A DNA stretch of 61,869 bases from an uncultured Bacteroidota bacterium (GTDB lineage: Bacteria; Bacteroidota; Bacteroidia; Flavobacteriales; Flavobacteriaceae): positions 1 to 61,869 of the forward strand of contig CACONV010000003.1 of NCBI GenBank assembly GCA_902628605.1. Reading direction: 5' to 3'. Shown here piece after piece: positions 1 to 8,732 of this stretch. Under the pieces are notes generated by a model. That model had not been told where the DNA came from and searched no databases. It worked only from the letters and a program-made list of their open reading frames with translations. The position numbers and the translations under genes are program-made. Numbering within the stretch: the stretch's first letter is position 1; the number at the start of each line of letters is the position of its first letter.

Positions 1-2
1 CT

Positions 3-380
3 GCTCAAAAACAGTTGGAACAACTTGAAAAAACATATTCTACTGAAATAGAAAATACATATAAAGAATTTCAGACCAAGGCTCAGACTTATTCCGCTGA
101 TGCTGCTAATCAAACTGATGTTACAAACCAAGCCCGTCAAAAAGAATTGGAAACTATGCAACAAAATATAAACCAGTATAGAGAAACAGCTGCCCAAGAT
201 TTACAAAAAAAACAAATGGAAATGATGAAACCTCTATATGACAAAGCAAGAGAGGCGATTGAAAGAGTAGCTGCTGCTCAAGGTTTTGATTATGTGTTGG
301 ATTCTTCAACTGGTGGAAGTGTAATAATGGCCAAAGGAAAAGATTTAATGAGCGATGTTAAGTCAGAATTAGGTTTCTAA
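3..380 (+). CDS. OmpH/Skp-family periplasmic chaperone (5' end missing)
   Basis: The reading frame is open from the first bases of the window and runs to a TAA at 378-380, so this is the C-terminal part of a gene that begins upstream. The visible part is a long, charged, Gln/Lys/Glu-rich helix (probably coiled coil) followed by the typical OmpH ending: a segment with LYDKAREAIERVAAAQGFDYVLD and then a short strand-rich end. In this family, Skp trimers hold unfolded outer-membrane proteins in the periplasm. The signal peptide lies outside the window. The TTG at 15 is an internal codon, not a convincing start. The stop codon directly abuts the stop of the convergent carbonic-anhydrase-like gene. 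Confidence 0.85.
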   Translation, partial: AQKQLEQLEKTYSTEIENTYKEFQTKAQTYSADAANQTDVTNQARQKELETMQQNINQYRETAAQDLQKKQMEMMKPLYDKAREAIERVAAAQGFDYVLDSSTGGSVIMAKGKDLMSDVKSELGF

Positions 381-890
381 TTATTTATACCAATTTGAGT
401 AAATAATATAGTTTTTTGCAATTCTTTCTATTTCTTTTTTCGATTTAGATTGTTCTATATCTTTTATTTTTTTTGCAGGAACACCACCATAAACTGAGTT
501 AGGTTCAACAACAGTGTTTTCTGTTATTACACTCCCAGCCGCTATTATCGTGTTTGAACTTATTTTAGAATGGTCCATTACAACGCTTCCCATTCCTATT
601 AAAACATAATCTTCTATAATACATCCATGGATTGTTGAATTATGACCTATTGAAACATGGTTACCAATTGATGTTGAGGCTTTTTTATAAGTAGCATGGA
701 CTACTGAGCCATCTTGAATATTCACATTATTCCCAATTCTTATTTTATTTACATCACCTTTAATAACGGTATTAAACCAAATTGAACAAAAATCTCCAAT
801 GACTATGTCTCCAATTACAGTAGCGTTGTCAGCAAAAAAACAATCTTTGCCCCATAATGGGCTTTTACCTAAAATAGATTTTATAAGCAT
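381..890 (-). CDS. gamma-carbonic anhydrase-like hexapeptide-repeat protein
   Basis: This 169-residue protein is built of left-handed beta-helix hexapeptide repeats (residues about 20-135: ATVIGD, IVIGDF, VLIGMG, IIAAGS). Three histidines sit at the spacing of the zinc ligands of gamma-class carbonic anhydrases: H65 in VVHAT, H83 in IGHN and H88 in IHGC. Family members act as trimers with metal sites between subunits. Relatives include YrdA and PaaY, and not all have proven carbonic anhydrase activity, so the reaction is uncertain. It is divergent from the NifU gene (40-base gap) and convergent with ompH with no gap. I saw no clear promoter element on its side of the intergenic region. Confidence 0.85.
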   Translation of the reverse strand: MLIKSILGKSPLWGKDCFFADNATVIGDIVIGDFCSIWFNTVIKGDVNKIRIGNNVNIQDGSVVHATYKKASTSIGNHVSIGHNSTIHGCIIEDYVLIGMGSVVMDHSKISSNTIIAAGSVITENTVVEPNSVYGGVPAKKIKDIEQSKSKKEIERIAKNYIIYSNWYK

Positions 891-918
891 AATTTAATTA
901 AATGTAAATTAAACTTTT

Positions 919-926
919 TAATTTTG
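919..926 (+). promoter_or_regulatory. -7 element TAATTTTG directly before the NifU gene
   Basis: The octamer matches the Bacteroidota -7 consensus TAnnTTTG exactly. It ends four bases before the only plausible ATG (931), so transcription would begin at or next to the start codon. No convincing -33 TTTG is visible 17-23 bases upstream. Confidence 0.5.
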
Positions 927-930
927 CACT

Positions 931-1812
931 ATGGATAAACTTATAATTGAATCCAATATTGTTAATGATGATTTAGCATCATTTAAATGGAATTTTAACC
1001 TAGATGCTGATGAAAAAAAATTTAATACTGTAGAAGAAGCTAATGACACCCCTATAGCTAGAGAAATGTTTTATCTACCATTTATAAAATCTGTTTCTAT
1101 ATCAAAAAATGAAATGGTACTCGAGAGATTTGATATAGTATCTTGGGTGGATGTTATAGATGAAGTTGAAAAAATCATTGAAAAAAAATTACAGTTAATT
1201 TTTTCAGATAAATTTAAAATGAATGAAAAAAAAGAAAATATCATTACACTCTACGCTGAAAGTACACCAAATCCAAAAGTGATGAAATTTGTTTGTAACA
1301 AACTTTTAACTAAAAAAATACATGAAGTCAAAAGAGGTAATTCTAGTAGTAAGTCAAATTTTATAAATTCCATTTTTTCTTTTGAATATGTAGAACAAGT
1401 TTTTTTAAATGATAATTATATATCTGTCTCTTTAAGTGAAAATTACAATTGGGATTCTCACGTAAATGATTTTAGAGATTTCTTAAAAGAAAAATTAGAA
1501 AAAGAATTCGATTTTACCCTCGTAGAAAAAAAAGAAGTTGAAGAAAACAATTCTAATAATCAATCCTTAGATAATGTTTCAAGGCAAATTATAAAAGTAA
1601 TTGATGAATATATTAAACCCTCCGTAGCTATGGATGGTGGAAACATCCTATTTAAACAATATCATCCCAAAGAAAAATTGGTAGAAGTAGTTTTACAAGG
1701 AGCTTGTAGTGGTTGTCCATCTTCGACAATTACATTAAAAAATGGTATTGAAAATATGTTAAAAGAAATGGTCCCAGGAAAAGTAGAGACTGTATCAGCA
1801 ATTAACGGATAG
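931..1812 (+). CDS. NifU-family Fe-S cluster scaffold/carrier with doubled Nfu N-domain
   Basis: This 293-residue protein has three parts. Residues about 3-88 and about 104-190 both look like Nfu N-terminal domains; the second contains the family motif ESTPNPKVMKF, the first a degenerate version. After a charged linker comes a NifU C-terminal domain (about 215-290) with the cluster-binding pair C259 and C262 in GACSGCPSS. The CxxC is intact, so a role in holding and delivering [4Fe-4S] clusters is likely. That fits a genome region rich in Fe-S users (ActB, QueG). The start is the only in-frame ATG near a promoter-like -7 box. It converges on tsaB, with an 11-base gap and no clear terminator hairpin. 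Confidence 0.85.
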   Translation: MDKLIIESNIVNDDLASFKWNFNLDADEKKFNTVEEANDTPIAREMFYLPFIKSVSISKNEMVLERFDIVSWVDVIDEVEKIIEKKLQLIFSDKFKMNEKKENIITLYAESTPNPKVMKFVCNKLLTKKIHEVKRGNSSSKSNFINSIFSFEYVEQVFLNDNYISVSLSENYNWDSHVNDFRDFLKEKLEKEFDFTLVEKKEVEENNSNNQSLDNVSRQIIKVIDEYIKPSVAMDGGNILFKQYHPKEKLVEVVLQGACSGCPSSTITLKNGIENMLKEMVPGKVETVSAING

Positions 1813-1823
1813 GGGTCGCTTTT

Positions 1824-2492
1824 TTAGTTTTTTAAGTAATTATTTTTCAGATAAAGAGGTTCACAGTAAGCTAAATCAGCATAATTTTTTTTTAAAAATT
1901 TGGTGTAAGAAATTTCACCCATTTCTTTTGAAGACGGGTTGGATATTTCAATTATATATTTGAATTCGTTTGAATTGAAAATACTTTTACATTTTTCAGC
2001 TCCATTTCCAAAAATAACCTTCTTTTTATTTGGAAAGTCATGAAAAAAATCTTCTGAAAGAATTCTTGAGGTTGGAGATTTTAATAGTTTATGATTTTTA
2101 TCAAAAATCGAAAAGTAGACTTCCATTCTTCTAGCATCAAACATCGGAACTAAAATTTCTTCATTTGTTGTTTTATACTTGTGTGCAAGAATTTCAAGGC
2201 TATTAATTGTAATTAAAGGTATATCTTTTGAATAGCATATGCCTTTCGCTGAAGATAAACCAATCCTGAGCCCGGTAAAAGAGCCTGGCCCAATACCAAC
2301 TGAGACAGCCATTAGTTGGTCATATTCAAGCTTTGAATTAACCATGGACTCTTCTATAAATGAATGTAGAAATTCGCTATGCTTGTAACCTTCACCGTCT
2401 GACTCTTTTGTATATATTATTTTGTTTTCATTTGATATGGATACTGAGCAATTTGTTGATGAAGTTTCTAAACAAAGAATATAATTTTTCAT
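1824..2492 (-). CDS. tsaB: tRNA threonylcarbamoyladenosine biosynthesis protein TsaB
   Basis: This 222-residue ASKHA-fold protein begins ILCLETSSTNCSVSI and carries the TsaB signature VGIGPGSFTGLRIG at about residues 65-79. TsaB partners TsaD and TsaE in making t6A at position 37 of ANN-decoding tRNAs; it is a structural partner without its own transfer chemistry. The length is normal for the family. It lies 9 bases after the TolC-type gene at the end of the efflux operon and is probably cotranscribed with it, although the functions are unrelated. Confidence 0.9.
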   Translation of the reverse strand: MKNYILCLETSSTNCSVSISNENKIIYTKESDGEGYKHSEFLHSFIEESMVNSKLEYDQLMAVSVGIGPGSFTGLRIGLSSAKGICYSKDIPLITINSLEILAHKYKTTNEEILVPMFDARRMEVYFSIFDKNHKLLKSPTSRILSEDFFHDFPNKKKVIFGNGAEKCKSIFNSNEFKYIIEISNPSSKEMGEISYTKFLKKNYADLAYCEPLYLKNNYLKN

Positions 2493-2501
2493 GAGATAAA
2501 A

Positions 2502-3926
2502 TTACATACTAATGGGTATTCCAAAATAAAACTCCAAAACTTTTAATTTAAATATATAATCATATTTAGAACGTATTTCGTCAGAAACTGAGGTGTCATA
2601 AGACTGTTTGATTTGGAGGTAGTTAAAGCTGTCAATTATTCCTTCGTCAAATCTATCCTTAGAATTGTTAAATGAAGTTAGTCTTGCATCTTTGGTTTTT
2701 TTTGCTGCTTCATACAGAGTGTAAGCTCCCTTTGTATCGTTAAAAGCTTGATTAATAGTGGTTTCCAGATCTAATTTTTGTTGCTCCATTAAATTTTTTG
2801 ATCTTTCAAGATTAATTTTTGATTGCCTAAAATTATTTCTATTTCTTAAACCATTAAATATTGGGATGTTCAATTGAATTCCAAAATTATGTCCATCATT
2901 AATTCCCAACTGATCAAAAACTGGCAGAGGCCCAATAACTTCAAGTATTTCTCTATTGGTGTTAACAACTTCTCCACTGCTCCTTACAAATCCTATCGGG
3001 ATTTCTTGAAATTCTCCAGAGCCTCTAATCCTATCTGCATATGATAGTCTTGTGCTAAAACTATAAAAACCTACAAGTGATGGTAAAAGATTACCTTTTG
3101 CTAATTTAATATCTGCTTCTGCTATTTCAACATTTGCAATTGCAAGTTTTATATCATTTCTAAATGATAAGGCTTTTTCAAAAATTTTCTTTGGCCCTTC
3201 TTCCATTATTTGTGAAAAGGGCACATCCAAATCTTCAGTTAAAATATCAAAGTTTTCGTAATCCGTAATAAGTAGCAATTGAGCCAGGTTTATTTTGGAG
3301 AGTCTTAAATTATTATTAGATAAAACTAGATTTTGCTCTTGGGACGCAACTTCCGCAATTAAATCTATACGGTCATTTTCAATTAAAATTCCAGCTTCAA
3401 CTAAATTTGATGTTCTTTCCAATTGTCTTTTAACTATATCTAATTGTGTTTTCTGTACATTCACAATCTCTTTATTGAACATAATCTGCAGATATGCGTT
3501 TGCGACAAGCAGCTTGGTATCATCCATTATGTCTTCAATCTGATATTGTCTGGCCAGTAAAGCTAAATTCGCTCTGTAGAGTTGAATAAAATTTTGTTTT
3601 CCTCTGTATATATCAACTCCCAAACTTAAATTGCCTGATGAAAATTGTGTTGTCATGTTCTCAAACAAACCAGTAGTAATATTTTGGTTTAAACCAATAT
3701 TCCATGAATGATTTGCATTAAAGTTAATAGTTGGCAAAAAATTCGCTTTAGCGGTTTTTTTGTCAATTAATGCATCCTCATAGTTTAACTGACCTTGTTT
3801 AACTGAAATATTTTTCTCAATCGCCAATTCAATACATTCTTCAAGGGTCCATACTTTTGACTGGCCAATTAATTTCTGGTAAGTTAGAGCAACTATTAAA
3901 ACAATTAATATTTTATTAATTCTCAT
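2502..3926 (-). CDS. TolC-family outer-membrane efflux protein
   Basis: The protein is about 474 residues with a signal peptide (MRINKILIVLIVALTY...) and two long alpha-helical repeats rich in Leu, Asn and Gln typical of OEP/TolC channels. I prefer the ATG at 3926: it starts exactly at the signal peptide and overlaps the upstream adaptor gene by only 11 bases. An alternative start at 3950 adds eight residues. It would form the outer-membrane and periplasmic duct for the adaptor and ABC permeases encoded just upstream. The substrate cannot be read from the sequence. Confidence 0.88.
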   Translation of the reverse strand: MRINKILIVLIVALTYQKLIGQSKVWTLEECIELAIEKNISVKQGQLNYEDALIDKKTAKANFLPTINFNANHSWNIGLNQNITTGLFENMTTQFSSGNLSLGVDIYRGKQNFIQLYRANLALLARQYQIEDIMDDTKLLVANAYLQIMFNKEIVNVQKTQLDIVKRQLERTSNLVEAGILIENDRIDLIAEVASQEQNLVLSNNNLRLSKINLAQLLLITDYENFDILTEDLDVPFSQIMEEGPKKIFEKALSFRNDIKLAIANVEIAEADIKLAKGNLLPSLVGFYSFSTRLSYADRIRGSGEFQEIPIGFVRSSGEVVNTNREILEVIGPLPVFDQLGINDGHNFGIQLNIPIFNGLRNRNNFRQSKINLERSKNLMEQQKLDLETTINQAFNDTKGAYTLYEAAKKTKDARLTSFNNSKDRFDEGIIDSFNYLQIKQSYDTSVSDEIRSKYDYIFKLKVLEFYFGIPISM

Positions 3927-5055
3927 CTTTATCATCAGTATCTGTTTCACTTTCTAGATTTTCAGTTTGTGTTCTGTTCCAAACTTTTACCCTATCGTTT
4001 AAATTAATCCCTGATATGATTTCAACATTTATTCCATCAGAAATTCCAATTTCAATATTTTTTCTTTTGAATTTTTGATCTGAAGTTTCAATCTCAACAT
4101 AAGGCTTGTCCGAATCTTTATCAAACTGAAGTAATGCTTCAGAAATACTTAAAACACTATCTTTCCTTTCAAGAATGAAGGAAGCATTGGCACTATATCC
4201 TGCCCTAATCGTAAATTCCTTCTCTAACTTTAAATCCCCTTTAATCTTAAATTGAACAATGCCTTCTTCTTCATTTCCCTTAGGAGCGATAAATTTTAAT
4301 TTTGCGTCAAAAAACTTATCATCTATTGCACCTAAACTTACCATTAATGGCATTCCTAAAAACATTTTATCTACGTCGGTTTCATCTACTTTCCCTTCGA
4401 AAATCATTTTGTTTAAATCAGCGATAATAGCAATTGTAGTTCCATTGTTAAAAGAATTACTTTCAATCACCTGATCTCCTTCCTTAACAGGTATCTCTAG
4501 AACCGTTCCAGGTACAGTTGCTCGAACCTCTGTGTTTGCAGTAGCTAATCCTCCAGCAGATCCAGATTTTATAATTTTAAAATCATTTTCAGCATTAAGT
4601 AAATCTTGTTTTGATCTGTTGAAGTTCAATTTTATGTCCTGAAATTCCTTAATAGATATAATTCCTTTTTTCATTAAATTTTGATTTCTTTTAAAATCAA
4701 TTTCAGAGTTTTTAAAAACCAGTCTTGCATTTGCTAGTCTACCTTTAGCACTGTTAAGTTGTCCTTCATCGGGAACAATTTTTATTTTAGCTATAATATC
4801 TCCTTGTTTAACAAAATCTCCTTCTTCGACAAAAACTTGGCTCAAAATTCCTTGTACTTGAGGTTTAATTTCAACTTCATCTTCAGGAATGACTTTACCA
4901 GTTGCTACTGTTTTTCTTTCAATATTTGTTATGAAAGGATTATTTGTTTCATATATTATGTTCCCCTTGCTATTTGATTTTATAAAATAGGCAATAGAAA
5001 ATAAACCTGAAAAAATGACAATAAATAATAATAAATAGCGGATAATTTTTTTCAT
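3916..5055 (-). CDS. HlyD/MacA-type periplasmic adaptor subunit
   Basis: The 379-residue protein has an N-terminal membrane anchor (residues about 5-24), a biotinyl-lipoyl-like segment beginning about residue 60 (VKPQVQGILSQVFVEEGDFV), a coiled-coil hairpin (about 100-155), the returning lipoyl half (TVPGTVLEIPVKEGDQV) and C-terminal beta-barrel and membrane-proximal domains. This is the layout of adaptors that bridge an inner-membrane transporter and TolC. It sits between permease and TolC genes with short gaps or overlaps. The ABC permeases point to a MacAB-TolC type pump rather than an RND pump. The acidic C-terminal tail (SETDTDDKDEN) is probably not structured. Confidence 0.87.
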   Translation of the reverse strand: MKKIIRYLLLFIVIFSGLFSIAYFIKSNSKGNIIYETNNPFITNIERKTVATGKVIPEDEVEIKPQVQGILSQVFVEEGDFVKQGDIIAKIKIVPDEGQLNSAKGRLANARLVFKNSEIDFKRNQNLMKKGIISIKEFQDIKLNFNRSKQDLLNAENDFKIIKSGSAGGLATANTEVRATVPGTVLEIPVKEGDQVIESNSFNNGTTIAIIADLNKMIFEGKVDETDVDKMFLGMPLMVSLGAIDDKFFDAKLKFIAPKGNEEEGIVQFKIKGDLKLEKEFTIRAGYSANASFILERKDSVLSISEALLQFDKDSDKPYVEIETSDQKFKRKNIEIGISDGINVEIISGINLNDRVKVWNRTQTENLESETDTDDKDEN

Positions 5056-5064
5056 AATTTAAAT

Positions 5065-6342
5065 TTATTCTTCTCTTAATGCATCAATGGGTTTTATACT
5101 CACAGCTCTTTGAGCTGGAATTAAACCAATTAGTGTTCCAAGTGAAATAATGATTAATAATGCGGCCAAAATAAATGAGATTGGAACAGTTGGATTGGTG
5201 TAGGGAAAACTATCTATGTCTATTGTGACTATATTGATAACATAAAGCACTAACCCTCCTAATATAATTCCAAAAATTCCTGACACCAAAGTTAAAAATA
5301 CAGACTCTAAAATTATTTGAGTTTTCACTTCAGATGGAGTAGCTCCTATTGCTCTTCTAACACCTAATTCTTTAGTTCTTTCTTTAACTGATATCAATAA
5401 TATATTCCCAATTCCAATAACTCCTGCAAGTATTGTGGCTATCCCAACAATAATTGAGAGAAGTGTCATTCCCTTAGAAAACCCTTTAATTTTATTGAAT
5501 ATTTCTCCTAAGTTAAAACCGTTAATAGCTCTTTCATCTAAGGGATTTACGTTATGAATCCTTTTTAAAGTACTTTTTATTTGTTTTTCTACATCTACCA
5601 CATTTGAGTCATCATAGGCTGCAATTGTAAACCAACCAACATTTTCTCCTGTATTATAAATGTTTTTAAATGTTGTAAACGGTATAAATATGTCACCGTC
5701 TGTCTCAAAACCACCACCTTGAATATATTTATGAACACCTATTATTTGAAAAAAAACATCATCCAATTTAATATATTCGCCAATTACTTTTTCTCCTTCA
5801 ACAAACAATTCTTTTTTTGTTCTTTCTCCAATAACGCATACTTTTCTAGACAAATCAATATCTATTTGATTTATAAACCTCCCCCCCTTAAAAATTTTTT
5901 TTGTTGCAATTTTGGTGTATTCAGGAAAGTCACCATAAATATTATAATTACCAGATTTAGATTTTCTTACAATGGTCGCAGGGGGTGAACCACCAAAAAC
6001 CCCTCTCGCATTTCTGGGAGCTATATATTGTATGTCTGGTACATTATTTAACAATACCTTCGCATCACTAATTTTGAGTTTAGGTCTCCTACCTGTTTTA
6101 AAACCCTTATAAGGCATACTTGTCTGCTGTGTCCATATAAACATTGAATTCATTGCAATATTTTCAAACTCCTTATCAAATCCATTATCCAAGCCATTTG
6201 ATGAACCCGATAATGTTATATATATAAAAATACCCCAAAGTACTCCTATAACCGTAATAATAGTCCGAACCTTGTTTTTCTTTATAGAACTAAAGATTTC
6301 CTGCCAAGTGTCATAATCAAAAATAACTTTTAAACTATTCAT
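5065..6342 (-). CDS. MacB-type ABC transporter permease (second of two)
   Basis: At 425 residues it has the MacB_PCD/FtsX plan: one N-terminal transmembrane helix (about 24-44), a large periplasmic domain (about 50-285) and three C-terminal helices. The region around helix 2 carries the conserved VKERTKELGVRRAIGATPSEV. It ends LIPAQRAVSIKPIDALREE, the usual coupling end. It has no ATPase domain and must pair with the separate ATPase. It is a paralogue of the upstream permease, overlapping its end by 8 bases, so the two probably form a heterodimer. MacB-type proteins act as mechanotransmission pumps on periplasmic substrates. Confidence 0.88.
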   Translation of the reverse strand: MNSLKVIFDYDTWQEIFSSIKKNKVRTIITVIGVLWGIFIYITLSGSSNGLDNGFDKEFENIAMNSMFIWTQQTSMPYKGFKTGRRPKLKISDAKVLLNNVPDIQYIAPRNARGVFGGSPPATIVRKSKSGNYNIYGDFPEYTKIATKKIFKGGRFINQIDIDLSRKVCVIGERTKKELFVEGEKVIGEYIKLDDVFFQIIGVHKYIQGGGFETDGDIFIPFTTFKNIYNTGENVGWFTIAAYDDSNVVDVEKQIKSTLKRIHNVNPLDERAINGFNLGEIFNKIKGFSKGMTLLSIIVGIATILAGVIGIGNILLISVKERTKELGVRRAIGATPSEVKTQIILESVFLTLVSGIFGIILGGLVLYVINIVTIDIDSFPYTNPTVPISFILAALLIIISLGTLIGLIPAQRAVSIKPIDALREE

Positions 6343-7564
6343 CTCTTAATGCGACTATTGGTTTTATACTCGCCGCTCTTTTAGCTGGAACATACCCAGC
6401 AACAGCTCCAAACAAAATTAGTACTATTGTGGCGAAAAATGCTGTACTTAAGTTTATATAGGGATTTTTAATAAAATAATCTTCCAACTTGTTATCAATA
6501 TTTTTTAGAATTAAAATCGCAAAAAACATTCCAACATAACCTGAAATAGTTGTAATAAAAATGGATTCTTGCAAAACCATATTTATAACTGACTTTGGTG
6601 ATGCTCCTAGCGCTTTTCTAATTCCAAGTTCCTTGGTTCTCTCTTTGACAACAAAAACCATAATATTTGAAATACCAATTATTCCTGCAATCAAAGTTCC
6701 TATCCCAACAAAAGTGACAATTATTTGTAATGCAGATGCGAATTGCTGATTGCGTTTAAGATCATCTGATACATTTCTGATGAAAATACCTTTTGAATCT
6801 GAAGGGGCAATAAATTTTTTTTGCTTTAGATATTCACGAAGTTGTTTCTCAAAAGCTAGCGCACCAGAATTACCAATTTCAGGTTTGAAAGCCACAATTA
6901 TTGAACCAATTTTTTTTGTTGCCTTTTCCATTTTTTGTCTTGTAGTATAGGGAATATAAACAAAACGTTCCTCATTGTCACCCCCAGAATCTTCAAAAAC
7001 TCCTACTACTTTAAAAACAGTTTTACCAATATCAACGAATTTTCCAACTGGATCTTCAACACCAAATATATCTCTAGCAACCAAACGTCCAATAACAGCA
7101 ACTTTTTTCTTTTGCTTAATATCAATATCATTTAAATACCTGCCCTTGATAACAATTGTTTTTTCTGCAAATTGGTGAGATGGAGCAACTCCTCTTGTCG
7201 TGTAGTTTCCGTATTCATTTTTATATTTTATTTTAGCTCCTCTAGTTATCCTTGGGGTTATGTACTCTAAATAAAAACTGAAAAATTTTTGTATATCATA
7301 TAAATCTTCATTTTCAAATTCTATCCTTCTGCTTGCTTTGTATCCCTTAAACGGTTTTGATGTTTTACCAGATTCAATATAAAGTATATTCGTAGCGTCG
7401 TCCAAAAAAAACTCTTTAAATGAGTTTTTAAGTCCATTCCCAAATCCAAATAATATTATGAAAATAAAAATACCAAGTGCAACTGTAAAACCAGATAAGA
7501 AAGTCCTAAGCTTATTCTTTTTTATTGTTTCAAATATTTCCTGCCAACGATCTTTATTAAACAT
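6335..7564 (-). CDS. MacB-type ABC transporter permease (first of two)
   Basis: The 409-residue protein shares its plan with the next permease: N-terminal helix, periplasmic domain (about 45-270), three C-terminal helices, the motif VKERTKELGIRKALGASPKSV and the same ending (YVPAKRAASIKPIVALRDE). Both start with a RWQEIF/TWQEIF...KKNKLRT segment, showing that they arose by duplication. It overlaps both its neighbours by 8 bases, indicating tight translational coupling of ATPase and the two permeases. Confidence 0.88.
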   Translation of the reverse strand: MFNKDRWQEIFETIKKNKLRTFLSGFTVALGIFIFIILFGFGNGLKNSFKEFFLDDATNILYIESGKTSKPFKGYKASRRIEFENEDLYDIQKFFSFYLEYITPRITRGAKIKYKNEYGNYTTRGVAPSHQFAEKTIVIKGRYLNDIDIKQKKKVAVIGRLVARDIFGVEDPVGKFVDIGKTVFKVVGVFEDSGGDNEERFVYIPYTTRQKMEKATKKIGSIIVAFKPEIGNSGALAFEKQLREYLKQKKFIAPSDSKGIFIRNVSDDLKRNQQFASALQIIVTFVGIGTLIAGIIGISNIMVFVVKERTKELGIRKALGASPKSVINMVLQESIFITTISGYVGMFFAILILKNIDNKLEDYFIKNPYINLSTAFFATIVLILFGAVAGYVPAKRAASIKPIVALRDE

Positions 7565-8258
7565 TTGACTTTATTAAATTTTGTTTAACTTTCTTATCCT
7601 CAACTATGATTCCATCTTTAAGTCTAACAATTCTTTTACACATTTTTGCGATATCTTCCTCATGGGTAACCACTAGAATTGTTTTACCGTCATTATTTAT
7701 TTCTTGAATCAAATTCATCACCTCGTATGAAGTTTTACTATCAAGTGCTCCTGTGGGTTCGTCAGCCAACAAAACCTTAGGCTCTGTCACCATTGCCCTT
7801 GCAATTGCTACTCTTTGTTTTTGACCTCCAGAGAGCTCACTTGGTAAGTGATTTGACCAATCGCCCAATCCAAACTTTTCTAGATATTTCATTGCTTTTT
7901 TTTGTCTCTCTTTCCTCCCAATTCCCTGATAATAAAGAGGTAAAGAAACATTTTCGACCGCATTTTTATAATTTATTAAATTAAAAGATTGAAAAACAAA
8001 ACCTAAAAATTGATTTCTATACTTTGCTGCTTTTGTCTCATTAAGATTTTTAATTTCAACATTGTCAAGTGTATAGGTACCGTTATCTAGTAAATCTAGC
8101 ATACCAATTATATTTAGTAAAGTGGATTTCCCAGAACCTGATGAGCCCATAATTGCAATTAACTCCCCCTCTTCGATATTTAAATTTATTCCCTTCAATA
8201 CATGGAGTGAGGAATTTCCAATTTTATATGATTTATGTAAACCTTCTAATTTTATCAT
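7557..8258 (-). CDS. ABC transporter ATP-binding protein (MacB/LolD type)
   Basis: The 233-residue ATPase has all nucleotide-binding motifs: Walker A GSSGSGKST (38-46), Q-loop region FVFQSFNL, signature LSGGQKQRVAIARA, Walker B VLLADEPTGALDS and the switch histidine in VVTHEED. The sequence is closest in style to MacB and LolD ATPases, which power FtsX-like permeases. It overlaps the first permease gene by 8 bases and lies 6 bases after the stop of the winged-helix gene, so it should be made with the two permeases and the adaptor. Confidence 0.92.
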   Translation of the reverse strand: MIKLEGLHKSYKIGNSSLHVLKGINLNIEEGELIAIMGSSGSGKSTLLNIIGMLDLLDNGTYTLDNVEIKNLNETKAAKYRNQFLGFVFQSFNLINYKNAVENVSLPLYYQGIGRKERQKKAMKYLEKFGLGDWSNHLPSELSGGQKQRVAIARAMVTEPKVLLADEPTGALDSKTSYEVMNLIQEINNDGKTILVVTHEEDIAKMCKRIVRLKDGIIVEDKKVKQNLIKSNV

Positions 8259-8264
8259 TTAAAC

Positions 8265-8732
8265 TTAATTACATATGGAACTAATTAGGAAATAAAAAAA
8301 CTGAATTGAATCTGACACCAAGCCAAAAAATAGTATAACGGACTTATTAAATATGGTAATGTCTTGTCCTGAAAATTGAACAAAATTGTTGCTTTCAAAA
8401 CAAGTGATTACATATTTATTTAAAACAATTAATCCAAAACAAATTAAACCATTATTTTTTATACTTGTTAAATTATCGAAGAAAACTTTGAATGCCTTTT
8501 TCCCTTTTCTAGTAATTTTACATAAAGTTAGAGGATAATTATTGAAATAAGTTTTATTGATTTTAATAAGTCCTTCGCTTTCAAGTTTTTTTATCTGTGT
8601 GCTAACATTGCCCTTTGAAGAATCTGTTATCTCCATTAGTTTTTTGAAATTTGCCTTCTCAACAGAAATCAAAAAAGAAATAATTTTTAATCGTATGGGG
8701 TTAAAAAGAAGTTTTTCTAAAGTCTTATCCAC
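8265..8732 (-). CDS. winged-helix transcriptional regulator with unusual C-terminal tail
   Basis: Residues 1-94 form a compact winged-helix domain (NPIRLKIISFLISVEKANF, then a recognition-helix region NVSTQIKKLESEGLI and wing with ITRKGKKAF) like the short MarR/HTH_34-type regulators found next to ABC exporters in Bacteroidota. Those are usually about 95-105 residues. Here 61 further residues follow, with two hydrophobic stretches (about 95-110 and 129-153) and no recognisable domain. The switch falls at a run of six A residues (plus-strand 8455-8460): adding or removing one base would end the protein at 94 or 97 residues. It overlaps the upstream membrane-protein gene by 8 bases and probably regulates this operon. 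Confidence 0.8.
   Translation of the reverse strand: MDKTLEKLLFNPIRLKIISFLISVEKANFKKLMEITDSSKGNVSTQIKKLESEGLIKINKTYFNNYPLTLCKITRKGKKAFKVFFDNLTSIKNNGLICFGLIVLNKYVITCFESNNFVQFSGQDITIFNKSVILFFGLVSDSIQFFYFLISSICN

Noticed and set aside
1800..1830. Shared terminator between the NifU and tsaB genes
   Set aside because: T-runs are present but no stem of more than three or four pairs can be drawn on either strand.
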